NCBI GenBank assembly: GCA_039621445.1
Contig: CP154956.1
Span: forward strand, 5,082,170 to 5,146,169
DNA: 64,000 nt
Reading direction: 5' to 3'
From: Euglena gracilis
Taxonomy: Eukaryota; Euglenida; Euglenophyceae; Euglenales
The notes under the pieces are model-generated. The model was not told the origin of the DNA, did not search any database, and saw only the letters and a list, made by a program, of their open reading frames with translations. A program made the translations under genes and the position numbers. Positions 30,791 to 41,032 of the stretch are shown piece by piece (positions within the stretch are counted from its first letter, which is position 1; every line of letters begins with the position of its first letter).

Positions 30791-32412
30791 TCACAATTCC
30801 CCCTTGCGTTGGATTCGAAAAGCTTCCATTTCTTCCCTCAACTTCAGAATTTCACTTTCCAACTGCATCACCCGGGGAGATTTTTTTGCATGGTCCTCGG
30901 GTTTGGGGTTTGTAGGGGGATTTATTCTTTGGATCGGGGGAGCCAACTCCATGGGTTGCCCGACACACCTGTGATCACCGCAGTTGCTGCTGCTTAGGGC
31001 TGCACCATACAAACAGCTGTACTTGTCGAACAAGTCGGCAGGGCTGAGGGCTTGGCTTCTGTCGGAAGCGTGGCTTCTGTAGGGCCTTGGCTTCGATTGG
31101 ACCCCTGGCTTCCGTTGGGGACTTGGCTTCGGTGGGGGCCTTGGCTTCTCGCCGAACTTGCAGCTCCTGCACTTGGTTGACGAGGGCCCCTACAAGAGGT
31201 TGGTGCCTGCCCAAGGCACTCTCCAATCCCGACGTTCTCTCATGCAAGAATTGGACTTTCTGGGTCAAAAACCCCATGACTCTCGCAAGATGGGTAGGCT
31301 TCCCACACCCGCCTCAACTTGTTCGATCCTTGCTCCCAAGGATCAAATTGCGGTGTCTATGGATGTCCCCATTTGAGCCACTTGCTTCTCGCCTACTTCC
31401 ATTTGCTGAAAAATGTGTAGTTGGTCCCGTAAACTCTCCTTTTGGATGGTGTCCTTCAATTTTTTGTCCCACGAAGCATTCATGGTCTGTATTTCACCAC
31501 CCATTTCCTCGGAAATTTCTCTCCACATTTCTTGGATTTCCCCCGGAACATCATGGAAACTCTGATGGACCTCATTCTCAAATTCTTCCAGTCCCAACCG
31601 GAATGATTCCATGGTTTGCTTTTTTGAAATGACTTCGGTCCCCAACGATTGCACATTTTGGGCCCCCTTTTCCCCTCGGCCGAAGGAAACATGGCCTCCT
31701 TGGCACCACCTTTCCACTCCTTCCTCTACAGAGTGGATTTGGAGCTTTTGGGCCTGACATTCAGCATTGGTATTTTGCACCAACGTCGAAAGGGTTGAAA
31801 TGTCCTTGATTTGCAACCCCCCTTGCCATCAGATCGGCAAAGTTTTGAACACTGGTTGCAGAACTTTCGGTGGGTCTTTTACAAATTTATGGCACCTCCA
31901 GATCTTTGCTTCGATAATCCGGGGGGTCCAAATGGGAGGGGTTTTCTTCCTCCATTGTCCCCCCTCCTCGGCTACCCTAATCATGCACACCCTAGCTACC
32001 GTGTTCCAATCCACGGTGGCTGGGTATGCAAAGGGAGGTGGAGGAGGGGCACACCGATGGAGAAGGGGTTGGTCACAGCTCTGATTGGGCCAATCACAAG
32101 GGCCTTTCAGGCCATTTGGACTCTGTCTTGAATTGTTTGCCATATGAAACCATCTTGGTTGAGGAGCTGTGGACACGAGGGGTGTTCAAAGTCACAACCC
32201 CCGTCACAGCCGAAACCAAGATCATAGGGGAGATTTTCAAAATCACCTCCCTCATTATGGCAGAAATAATTGCCTTGAGTCCCTGCTTGACCTTGCTCAA
32301 AAACCTCCCGAACTTCACCAAGGAAATTTGGCTTGGTCTCCGTTATGGAATCCTCTGAAGGATAGGTGTTGCTAATCACCGATTTGAGCAAATTTTTGGA
32401 GGGATTTTCCAC
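30791..32412 (-). pseudogene. element O Gag N-terminal coiled-coil part
   Basis: Fragments in different frames: 30791-31033, 30975-31277 (with repeated EAK(A/S)PTEA peptides), 31343-31816 (a long charged helix with EEGVERW and DKKLKDTIQKES), 31829-32412 (no clear feature). Together they look like a decayed coiled-coil Gag N-terminus between the PBS and the capsid. Confidence 0.5.
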
Positions 32413-32536
32413 ACCCCCCTCTAAATGCCCAGAGACAGTCTCTATTAGGGATATTGCAGGAAGTTTTGTTGAAAAGGCGAATTAACCACTACTCTTTCCA
32501 TGCCTCAGATCACAGGGGTTATTTTCCAGATAGGAA

Positions 32537-32549
32537 CGTCTGCGTACCA
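32537..32549 (-). promoter_or_regulatory. element O primer-binding site
   Basis: On the minus strand TGGTACGCAGACG follows the LTR end directly (LTR ..AACA). It differs from the T site TGGTACGCAGAGG in one base, so O and T probably prime with the same tRNA. Confidence 0.65.
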
Positions 32550-33503
32550 TGTTAGGTCCTAAGGCGGAGGAACCTTCGGTGCCTCCGTTTCCCCTAGGAT
32601 GCGTAGGATCGATTTGGATTTCTTTTTCAATTGGATATCCATTTCCTAAGATAAAGTAAACGATTGCACAAAAAGTGGAAGGCATCGAGGAAAGTACTTT
32701 GGGAGTTGTTCAAGGTGCGTGAGTAGGTGCGACGTGCAACTTATGCTTGTCAACTCCAAAAACTTAACAATGCCAATGGTAATGCCAAATAGCAAATAAC
32801 AAATAGTCCACGATAATGTGATCAAAAGATTCAATTCCATACAATCAGATGATCCGAACAACGTGAACACAAAGACCCACCTGAGATTAGAAAGGGGGGA
32901 GTAAACATAACCCTTTCCCACCGCGCTAAATGCATGCTTTTCTGGGTCGTCTTCCCCACAACCATCCAAGGTATGCGCGCCGGGCTCCCAGCCGGGCGCT
33001 CACCACCACGTTACCCAAGACATGGTGTATTCAACCCCCCAGGTCCCTAACCGTTTGCGCTCACACTTCTCCAACCTAAAATTTGGGTTGCGTGGCTTTG
33101 CATCCATCCCCACACCCGTTGCCGCTTTTAGCGTATAAAAACCGTCCATTGCCTCCAAAAAATGGCACGTGGTCCCAAGCGGCGCCTTGGGTGTCTAAGG
33201 GAAGCATTGGGTAAAGGACCAAACTGATTCCGGGTGGGGTCGTCCGCCTTGCGCTCCTATTAAAAAACCCAAAAGTACGCTTCGCTGACCATTAAAAATA
33301 CGACCACCAGCCTTCATATGGAGGAGGTTTGGTCGACTCCGCACAAGTCAATCCTCGGGCTAAGCCTTCTCCCCACCAAAAATCTAGTCCTTTCCCATAC
33401 GAGTGGTCGGGGTGATCCACCATCCGGGTGATATCCCTTTCTGCCGACCACTCGGTACGGCTGGGGGCAGTAAAGGCACAAATATACCTCCGGTCTCAAA
33501 AAC
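32550..33503 (-). repeat. element O 5' LTR
   Basis: About 954 bp, direct copy of 6954-8073. Best-matched parts are 32620-33000 and 33040-33480. Substitutions and indels are frequent. The high-coordinate end (about 33503) is uncertain by a few bases. Confidence 0.75.
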
Positions 33504-33868
33504 ATCCTTGGAAGCGGAGAATCGTCCGCACATGATTTTCAAAGAGTCTGTCGTTAAAAATGTCAATTTTTCTGCCAAAATACGATCAAAGCCTTCCAAA
33601 AAATTCACGAAACTGGAGTCTTGCGCGGCGAAGTAAAACAAATTGGCGTCTCTAAAAACTGGGCAAAAACAAGCCTCCTCTTGGACAGACGGCGCCACCA
33701 TCATCTGAGAATTTGCTGCTGACCCAAATTCCGACAAAATGGGGTTTTCGATTGGCAGGCGGGGGGGGGGGGGACACGACAGTTCAGCTTTGCCGGGATG
33801 TCGAAGGGGGCTTCCCCAGGAGGAGGAGCTGTCACAAAACTGGTGAGGGACGTACTTTTTTCTTACTC
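33504..33868 (-). other. short stretch with unrecognised open frame
   Basis: A minus frame (33384-33737) contains about 75 residues outside the LTR (SVQEEACFCPVFRDANLFYF and following). I recognise no family, and the frame runs into the LTR, so it may be fortuitous. A G run follows at about 33761-33772. Confidence 0.3.
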
Positions 33869-34215
33869 ACTCGAGGCAAGCCGACCAGGGAGGAAGGGAC
33901 TCTGAGGGGGAAGCACAAAGACGTTGTGAGGCCATGCCTTGCTAGCCGGCGGTTTGTTGTGATCGTTTTGACGCGCGGGGTTATGAGCCTGCGCTTAGTG
34001 CCGCCTTGCCGGAGTGGGCTGCTGATGGTCGACTGACGTGACTACGTGGCTTCTTTTTCCCTGGGGGGTCCTCCCATTCTGGCCCACATCTTCTGACCGA
34101 GGGCGTTTGAAGACAATTTTTTTGACATGATGGGGGGGGGTCGTGCTCACAGTGTCTTCGTGCTTCCCCCCCGGTGTGCCTGTCTCCTTGGTCGGCTTTC
34201 CTCGAGGGAGTACGA
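33869..34215. repeat. imperfect inverted repeat at the end of element D
   Basis: 33869-33935 and 34157-34215 are imperfect reverse complements (CTCGAGGCAAGCCGACC against GGTCGGCTTTCCTCGAG, and GGGGGAAGCAC against GTGCTTCCCCCC). The spacer is about 220 bp. Confidence 0.7.
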
Positions 34216-34269
34216 GACACCTCGGGCTCCGCACTTTTCCATTGTGAGGCCCGATTGTGCACTGACAAA

Positions 34270-35279
34270 AGGGGGGCCAGGGCCTTCTGCAAAGCACCTT
34301 GGGCACCAAGTCTTTGATAATGGGTTGTAAAAGCCGGCACCCCCCTCCACTGACCAATTTCACACACTTCTTGGGCAGAAAGGGCTGATTTTTTGAGCAA
34401 ACAAACCCTGCCCTCTGGTGGAGTGGCGTCCACACACCTGGGGGGTGAACCCATATTAGGCCAAAAATATTTTTGTAATAGAAGCAACTGTATCAGTGCT
34501 CATGGCTTTATAGGGGGTTTTAACGTAATTAAAAGGGGACCCCAGATTTCAAAGATAAATGAGTTGCTGCCACGTGAGACATCATCAAACCAAAGGGACT
34601 TATTTGGGGCCGTTAAATAGTGGACGCAACACTCTCCCTTTTATGATTTTTTTGAGCGTTACGTTTTATTTTGATGTAGGGAACCCGATCCAACGCACTG
34701 GTAGTTCTTTGGAGCTGTGACAAATCAGACGGTTGATATAAACAGAGGATTCTGCAGCAAAAAATGAGTTGTGTACACAATGTACAAATATCAGTGGGCA
34801 GGGGGGACTGTGTCAGCCACAGGCGGATTGGGAGGGGATCCCAAAAAGCATCATACTTCTCCAGATTTTGGTTCCAACGCCTTTTTATAAGGGGCTAACA
34901 TGCCATGGAACTTCAGGCCACCAAAGCCAGCGATTAAAAGCATAGCGCTGTGTGCATTACGGGCGTGTGCCATTGAATACTGAAAAAGTTGTGTTAAAAC
35001 GTCAACCACTTGGTCAGTGGTCGGGGGAGGCACCCCCATTTTCTCCAGAATCACCCATTGAAGCGTAAAGGCGTTTTGATAACGCCTTATACTGGGGTTT
35101 CTTCCCAGAAAATCTGTAATGGTCTCATTTTGTATTTGTTTCCATTCCAAAATTTGCCTGAGCAAATTGTGCAAAGAAGCGGTAACCTGGGGGGGGGGTA
35201 GCATTTTTTCTCCCCTGTAATTGGTGAACATACCATTGTAGGGGGTGATTTTCAGGCAGGAGGTCCCTGGTACTTTCAT
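34270..35279 (-). pseudogene. element D tyrosine recombinase fragments
   Basis: The frame 34851-35279 has SIRRYQNAF and RNAHSAMLLIAGFGGLKF, like the helical core-binding part of retroelement recombinases. The frame 33981-34487 has LSAQEVCEIGQWRGVPAF then HYQRLGA, resembling the C-terminal motif with the nucleophilic Tyr. Between them, where the conserved Arg motifs should lie, the reading is lost. Identification rests on motif style and position after RNase H. Confidence 0.5.
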
Positions 35280-35352
35280 TTTATTAATGGGGCCACCAGG
35301 TGGCTGAATCTCAGTAGGGGGACCATCAAACCTTTTGTGGGTGAAAATATTT

Positions 35353-36240
35353 TCAACATGGGGAGGAATTACTGAATTGCTGATCAGGGGAGGTTAGCAA
35401 AAGGGTCCCCCAAATTGTCCTGGGGACATTGTAGGGCGTCCACTGCTGATGCCTCCCAGTGGGCCATCTGGCCACAAAAGTGGGTAGTCTTTTGTTCCCT
35501 GCGGAGGCAAATAAATCTGTTTTCAAAACTTTTAATTGTTTGAAAGGTTGGTTGATCCATTGAAAAAGCTGGGGGTCCAGTGAATATTCTCCCCTGTCCG
35601 TTTCCCATGTGCTTATGGGGTCTGCAAGACATTGTTTTGGAGGAACCCACTTTACTTGCAGGTTTCTTTTGTGCTCCATGCACAATTTGAAAAGTGGTCT
35701 AAGAATGGTGTTGAAGGGGTCTTTTTTGCATCCCCCCATTGTTAGGTAATAACAAATTACGTGATTGTCCACTGAAGGCAGAATTGTTTCTCCAGGTTTG
35801 CTTAGGCTTTTTACTGTGCTTATACCTGCACTTAGGTCTTTGACATTTACGTGCAGAGTGGACTTTTCCCTCCAAAATTCCTGCACAATGTTTCCTGTAT
35901 GGATGTCTAATCCCCCCAGGCGAGGGTGCTGTCTGAGTGTAACTCTCTGGTGGCATTTTGGGGGAAGGATCTTTCATCCCATGTGTCCAATATAATTTTG
36001 ATTTTCTTTAATTGGGTTTTTTTTCTGGTGAAATGTGATGTTTTGGAGTCCCAGGGGGCTGTGGAGTGTTTTGCCATAAAATTGGCCAGGGCGTCCAAAA
36101 AAGCCCTGACAAAGGGCAGGGCCATCAAGTTGGACCCGATTTGTCCCAAAATGGCAGCCAGCTGCCTTTTTGACATGAACTCCTTTTGTACAATTTTTTA
36201 CAGTTCTTTTTTGACGGTCTTGACTTTTTTTTGGGGGGGT
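35353..36240 (-). pseudogene. element D reverse transcriptase end and RNase H
   Basis: The minus frame 35907-36176 has RQLAAILGQIGSNLMALP, typical of the RT connection of DIRS elements, then LHSDSTLAWG (first RNase H Asp). After frameshifts, 35353-35886 has ILPSVDNHVICYYLTMGG (second Asp region), KWVPPKQCLADPIS (final Asp) and YSLDPQLFQW, then LKTDLFASAGNKRLPTF. The DLFAS..N signature opens the Dam-like domain known after RNase H in DIRS elements; here it is cut short. This is useful for comparison with the Dam-like domain in E1/T. Confidence 0.75.
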
Positions 36241-37390
36241 ACTTGTAACTGTCCTTCTTGGACGTTTCGTTGAAACCCAGGTGGTTTACAATTTGAGTGG
36301 GTTCCAGGGTTGACTTTTGTACGTTGGTTTTTGAACCCTAATTTGATTCAGTAGGTAAATGAATACTTGTATGGCCCTTTTTCTCTACAATTTTTGGAAA
36401 GATTTAATGACCCCCATCAAAATTTGGGGCGGCATGTTCACGCTAAAGCAGCCTGCTTGAATTCCCAGGTTTGCCCCCCTACCTGATGCCTCAAAAATGG
36501 CCTGAGGGCCTGGCTCACTGATATGTGAAAATATGCATCCTTTAAGTCTGTTTTGAATGCTCACTGGTCTTTTTACAGAATTGGAAACTGTGCTGGATGT
36601 GGTCCACCTTGAAAGGTTTTACTTGGAACTGCTGGTGTGGGCGGCGGCGGCCAGAGCGCATGCGCACACAAAGTAGCGGAACCCTCCGCTACTACCTGAC
36701 CACCCCTTTTTTGTATTTGCATTCCGCAGGCTCCCTTGTTTCCATGGGTTGAATCTGAATTGTGCATTGGAATTCAATTGTTCAAATTCAAGTGTTCAAT
36801 TCAATCAAATACAAAGATTTCAAAGAAGCCAAAGGAAACTGCCAAAGGAGAAATTACCTTCAAGGAGATCAAAGAAAACCCCAAGGAATTGGCCTACCGG
36901 GAGCGCGCCAAGGCAATTTCAAAGGTACTTGCAGGATTTGGCTGGGCTAAGTAGCTATAAGGGTGGGAAGCACCCCCTGAAAACCCCTAGCACCCAGGCT
37001 TTTCCGCCCCCCGTCTGTCCCCCCTCAATTTCCCCCCCTGCGAGGGCCCACCTAAGCGGCTCCGCAGACCCCCAGAGGCATCGCAGAAGGCAACCCCCTC
37101 CACTCCGCCGCCAGGAATACTAAAAAATGGATCCCAACCCATTCCAATCACCCACGGAGCTTCCCAGGGCCTCCGTGGGGGCTGAGCCCACCCGCGCACC
37201 CCCCCTCGCCGGATCCGTGACCCGGGACCCACCCTGCCGGAACCCCAGCGAGACCGGGACCCCCCCTGGGAAACTGGTAGCAGAGGCTTACGACCCTACC
37301 CCACACAACAGCCCATTCCTCGCGGCCCACTCTGAGGTGAACCTTTAGATCACCGGCCGAGGCCCAGCACTCGGCGACCCAACCCCAGCG
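36241..37390. other. stretch without recognised gene
   Basis: No LTR of element P could be delimited here. 36740-36830 is AT-rich with repeated TTCAA(A/T) words. A GC rise begins near 36980. A plus frame 37127-37348 is Pro/Thr-rich without domain. The 5' part of P, including its PBS, may lie in this stretch, but I cannot define it. Confidence 0.4.
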
Positions 37391-38228
37391 ATGCCCGCAA
37401 TCCCCTACGGGGGCCCCCCATCACATCTCCGTGGTAGCCCCCACGAGGGTACCCAATGCACAGCCATAGCCCTGCTGTCCCCAAGTACAAGTGATTTTGA
37501 TCTCGATAGCCCTCGGGATCGAACCCCCACCCCACGGAAAGGAAAGTCAACCAGAAATCCCCCTTTCCCCCCGTTCCCATCGCTCGATGAAGCCCCATCA
37601 GTGCTGCCTCCACCCTTCTCCCCCACCGACTCCGACCCAAACCATCCCTCCATCTTCTACATCCGTCCCCCACCCTCCTCCTCATACACCTCACATCCCC
37701 TATCCTTCAGCCCTCATTCCCCATCCTCCTCCTCCCCGACATCCGACGTCCCGGACCCAACCGACGGACCGCAGCCACCCCAAGGGAGCCGAGACATGGG
37801 GCTGCAGACCCCGTTCTCCTCTGGGGCCACTCCCTGGCCCCAGAAGGTCCAGAGACTCTCCCCAGAGGAAGGGGGAGCAGAGGAGACAGAGGAGCAGGAG
37901 CAGTGGGAGGAACAACGGTGGGAACCTTGAGGGTCTGAAGGAGGATGGTGGCCTACCGAGGGTGACTACAAGCAGGACAAGGTGTTCAACGACATCAAGG
38001 GCGATGGCGGCGCAACAACAACAAAACATCAAGGTAGTCAAACGACAGATCACCGCGTGCGACACCGCAGTCAATCTTGTCCGCGAGCAAGCAACACGTG
38101 CGTATGACGTTTCGACGCGATGCACGACAGAGACCACAACGCTGCACGAAGCCGCTAGTGCTGCGCAAACCGCGATCACACAGCACGAGGTTCGCTTCAC
38201 GATGGGGAACGAGATGTCCAAGGGTTGA
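37391..38228 (+). pseudogene. P Gag N-terminal region, disordered
   Basis: Two overlapping plus frames. The first (37391-37930) is Pro/Ser-rich with an acidic end (GGAEETEEQEQWEEQ). The second (to 38228) ends in a helix (QQQQNIKVVKRQITACDTAV and following) that continues in sense, after a one-base frame change near 38225, into the next ORF. No start can be chosen with confidence. Confidence 0.5.
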
Positions 38229-39316
38229 AGGAGCAGATCAAGACCGAGGCGGCATCATCATCCTCCTCCAAGGGTGCAGCCATCGACACCGCGACAATAC
38301 ACGCAATCAGCAAACACGATGCGCGAATCACCGTTGTTGAAAGCGAGGTCCAAGTGGTGAAGGAGCAGATCAAGATGGAAACAGTGACGCGAAACAGCGA
38401 CATCCGGTCCCTAGTGGAAATGATGCGGCGCGAACACGAGCAGCAAGCAGCAAAAGGATCACCAAAACCACAACAACCGATCCAGAACCGGGAGATGGAG
38501 GTGGCAATGAACAGAATGAAAGTGTGGATCCAAGAAATCGAACAATCGAAAGACCGACTGAAACGGGCAACGGTGGAGGAAGTGACGGCGATCAAGAAGG
38601 AGGTTGAGGCGATGAAACAAGCACAACAGACACAGGTGGAAGTGATGGCGAAGGAGATCCAGGAAATGAAGCAAAAACAACAGACAACACAACTCCAACA
38701 ACCGACCACATCCGACACTCTCATCCAGGATCTGATCTTGAAGGTGCAGGCCCTCGAGCAGAACAACAAGCAGTTCAAGCGCGAGACGACGGAGTACGTC
38801 CGGAAGCTCGAGATCCAGGTGTGCGATTTCCACCACCTTGGGGCCAGGGTAAAAGCCCTGGAGACCTCCATGGCCCGAGCCAAAGATGAGAAGGACAGAG
38901 ACCTTCTCAGGCTGAACAAGAAGGTCGAGGTGGCGGACGAAGCACTGGCAAGGGCCATGGAGCGGGTGGAGAACAAGATGCACGAGGAGATCAAACGACT
39001 TCAACTCCCACAACAACCACTCCAATCAACGGAAGAGGTGGAGGACGGCATCCAACAGCTGCGGGAGAGAGTGCTCCATGGGGAGGGAGCGTTCTCCAAG
39101 GCCATCAAGGAGACAAAGACACAGCTCAGGGAAATACAGAGGGACATCCAGCTAATCCGTCAACAATCACGCCCTAATATGAGCAGCAGTGAACAGATGG
39201 AGCGAGAAGTGCAAGATCTGGCGAGAAAAGTCGCACGGCTACAGCTCAGCACAACAACGCCCATCCAGGAACCACACTCCCGTTCCTTCCACTCCCCTTC
39301 CACACATCACCCGTGA
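38225..39316 (+). CDS. P Gag coiled-coil segment
   Basis: 363 codons, almost entirely charged helix: repeated VVKEQIK, KKEVEAMKQAQQTQ, VEVMAKEIQEMKQKQQ and VRKLEIQV. It is positioned before the capsid-like ORF and parallels the coiled-coil Gag of E1/T without obvious sequence similarity. It overlaps the next ORF by 128 bases in a different frame; whether this is a programmed shift or a lesion cannot be told from one copy. Confidence 0.65.
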   Translation: MKEQIKTEAASSSSSKGAAIDTATIHAISKHDARITVVESEVQVVKEQIKMETVTRNSDIRSLVEMMRREHEQQAAKGSPKPQQPIQNREMEVAMNRMKVWIQEIEQSKDRLKRATVEEVTAIKKEVEAMKQAQQTQVEVMAKEIQEMKQKQQTTQLQQPTTSDTLIQDLILKVQALEQNNKQFKRETTEYVRKLEIQVCDFHHLGARVKALETSMARAKDEKDRDLLRLNKKVEVADEALARAMERVENKMHEEIKRLQLPQQPLQSTEEVEDGIQQLRERVLHGEGAFSKAIKETKTQLREIQRDIQLIRQQSRPNMSSSEQMEREVQDLARKVARLQLSTTTPIQEPHSRSFHSPSTHHP

Positions 39317-40355
39317 AGAAGTCCGTCAACGTGCAGAGGTCCACACATTCCCGTCCCAACCGTACCCAGAAATACAAGCACGACAACAATCTTCGGTTGC
39401 GGTGCGACCGGAGCTCAGGTTCCCAAGAAAGAGCACGCGGTCAATGGTGCAAAGTGAAGCAGTGACATCAATCCCAGTACAAGCAGTTATGCCAATGACG
39501 CAAGTGACACAGCCACCCAGGAGCACAACCGGAACGGCGGTGTGGGGGGTGGAAGTGACCATCGCCCCAGTGCAAGCACACACCGTCAGTCCCCAACTCC
39601 AACTCCTATCCCCACAACTCCCGGAGTCCATCAGCGGCAGACATCCCGGAAGGGTCAGCGGGATTGCAGAAGACTGGCCAATGTGGAGAAGAAAGTGGAT
39701 TCCGTTTCTACGAGAAACGGAAGGGCTGGTGCCAGCAATGACCGATGCACAGCGATTAGCGTTGCTGCGAAGTGCACTCGACGAGGCCGGGGCTCTCCTG
39801 GTGGACCAGGAGCTGGAAACCAATCCGGACCTCGGGTACGAAGAGTACTGGGCGCGCCTCGACCTGGAGTTCGGGGCGGAAGACAAGGAGGTCTTCCGCC
39901 ACAAGCTCCACCGGCTGAAGATGGCGCACGCGGGCAAGCCAACGGAGAAGTCGTGGCGTGAGCTCTACGCACAGATGATGACCCTGGCTGGGCAACTTGG
40001 CGATGTCAGTGATGCAGAAATGAGTCGGCTGTTGATGAATGCGATCCCAAGGGATCCGTGGCGAAGAAAGCTGGCGATGGAGGAGGACAAAAGGACAGAA
40101 AGGGGCACCTTGGTGCTCGATGGGCTGCCAATCGATGTGGCCACAGAGGAGGTGGATAACATGGTGCTGGCGGAGACCGGGCTGAGACCACTTGCCGTGC
40201 GACGGTTCGGCAAGCGAGTGAAGGTGACCCGCAAGGGGAAGAGCATCGGCATGTCATCAAAATGCTCTATGACCGACAGCGGCTCCATGGCGGGAACGTT
40301 GTCAAGGTCTCCCCGGACAATGCGGAGTTGGGGCCGAAAGAAATCAACGAGCTGA
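39189..40355 (+). CDS. P Gag capsid-like segment
   Basis: 388 codons. After a Pro/Gln/Thr-rich linker comes IAEDWPMWRRKWIPFL, a capsid-style opening, then helices with YEEYWARLDLEFG, FRHKLHRLKM and SWRELYAQMMTLAGQ, the pattern of retrotransposon Gag. The sense frame appears to shift near 40250, because the other frame continues VVKVSPDNAELGPKEINELM. Confidence 0.68.
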   Translation: MNRWSEKCKIWREKSHGYSSAQQRPSRNHTPVPSTPLPHITREEVRQRAEVHTFPSQPYPEIQARQQSSVAVRPELRFPRKSTRSMVQSEAVTSIPVQAVMPMTQVTQPPRSTTGTAVWGVEVTIAPVQAHTVSPQLQLLSPQLPESISGRHPGRVSGIAEDWPMWRRKWIPFLRETEGLVPAMTDAQRLALLRSALDEAGALLVDQELETNPDLGYEEYWARLDLEFGAEDKEVFRHKLHRLKMAHAGKPTEKSWRELYAQMMTLAGQLGDVSDAEMSRLLMNAIPRDPWRRKLAMEEDKRTERGTLVLDGLPIDVATEEVDNMVLAETGLRPLAVRRFGKRVKVTRKGKSIGMSSKCSMTDSGSMAGTLSRSPRTMRSWGRKKSTS

Positions 40356-40948
40356 TGACTCGTTGGCTCTGAACGGAGCAGCGGATCGCCAACGTGCCAG
40401 AGCCGCAGCAAAGCTCCGGCCCCCAAAGGCAAGACCATCGGCCACAGTCGCAGTGGCACCGGGAAGTGGATGCAGAGTGGGTTGGTGCGGAAGAAGAAGC
40501 GGAAGAAGCTGTCCGGCAAGTGGGCAAGGGAAACAAAAGGCACGACAAGAGGCCCCCGACACCTCCAAAGGTGTCTGAGAAGAAGGAGGAGCAACCGACG
40601 AGCACGGTACAACCCGGACCACAGCCCACCCAAAGTGCACCGTCACCGCCACCAGCGGTGAAGGGAGGAGATCGACAACCAGAGTGTTCATCATCGGGAC
40701 AGTGGCAGAATGCCCCGTACCAAGGCGGAGTGTCCTGGAACAACTAGTGGGATGCCAAAGGCAAAGGTAAGGGCAACCCAAAATGGTCAAAGGGAGGAGA
40801 TGGCAAAGGTGGTGGACAAGACAAGGGTGGCAAAGGCAAAGGCGACGAGAAAGGCAAGAGCAAAGGGAAGGGAGATGGAAAAGGCAAAGGAGGAAAAGAC
40901 GGCGGCCGGGGGAGGAGTGTCGCCGCAGTGGAGGAGTGGGAGGAGTGA
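40356..40948 (+). pseudogene. P Gag basic tail with internal stops
   Basis: One frame contains UGA at 40370, a Pro/Gln-rich part to UAG at 40745, then a run of GKG repeats (GKGKGNPKW, GGKGKGDEKGKSKGKG) ending at UGA. The Lys/Gly tail would bind RNA; no zinc knuckle is seen. With two stops in frame this copy cannot make the tail by normal translation. Confidence 0.55.
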
Positions 40949-41032
40949 AGGGGCCGCCCAGGCCCCAGGGGAGGAGGCCGGGGCAGGCAGTCAAAACGCC
41001 GAGCCGGAGACCGGCAAGAGGAAGCGCACGAG

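Larger units (their letters stand above)
6954..33503 (-). mobile_element. element O: old broken Ty3/gypsy-type retroelement
   Basis: Two diverged direct repeats (6954-8073 and 32550-33503) with TG..CA-like ends act as LTRs. On the minus strand, beside the right one, is a primer-binding site; beside the left one a polypurine tract. Between them, minus strand, lie Gag fragments, a protease fragment, a cytosine-MTase-like domain, a linker and an integrase remnant. Reverse transcriptase and RNase H are missing. E1 (10438-23297) and the unit 23856-26702 are inserted in it. It is the oldest layer, because its LTRs are visibly more diverged than those of E1, and those more than T's. Confidence 0.8.
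33869..36240 (-). mobile_element. element D: DIRS-like retroelement remains
   Basis: Minus-strand fragments in order: RT end, RNase H with the attached Dam-like start, tyrosine recombinase N-terminal part, recombinase C-terminal part, then inverted repeats (33869-33935 against 34157-34215). This order (RT-RH then YR, inverted ends, no integrase) is that of DIRS-like elements. The end resembles 3766-3870, so the fold-back there belongs to the same family. Frameshifts are frequent. Confidence 0.65.

Noticed and set aside
33384-33737. Small novel gene next to the O LTR
   Set aside because: A third of it lies in the LTR, it has no recognisable motif, and it may be a chance frame.
36241-37390. 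5' LTR of element P
   Set aside because: Possible by position, but there is no second copy in the window to compare and no convincing CA-TGG border.
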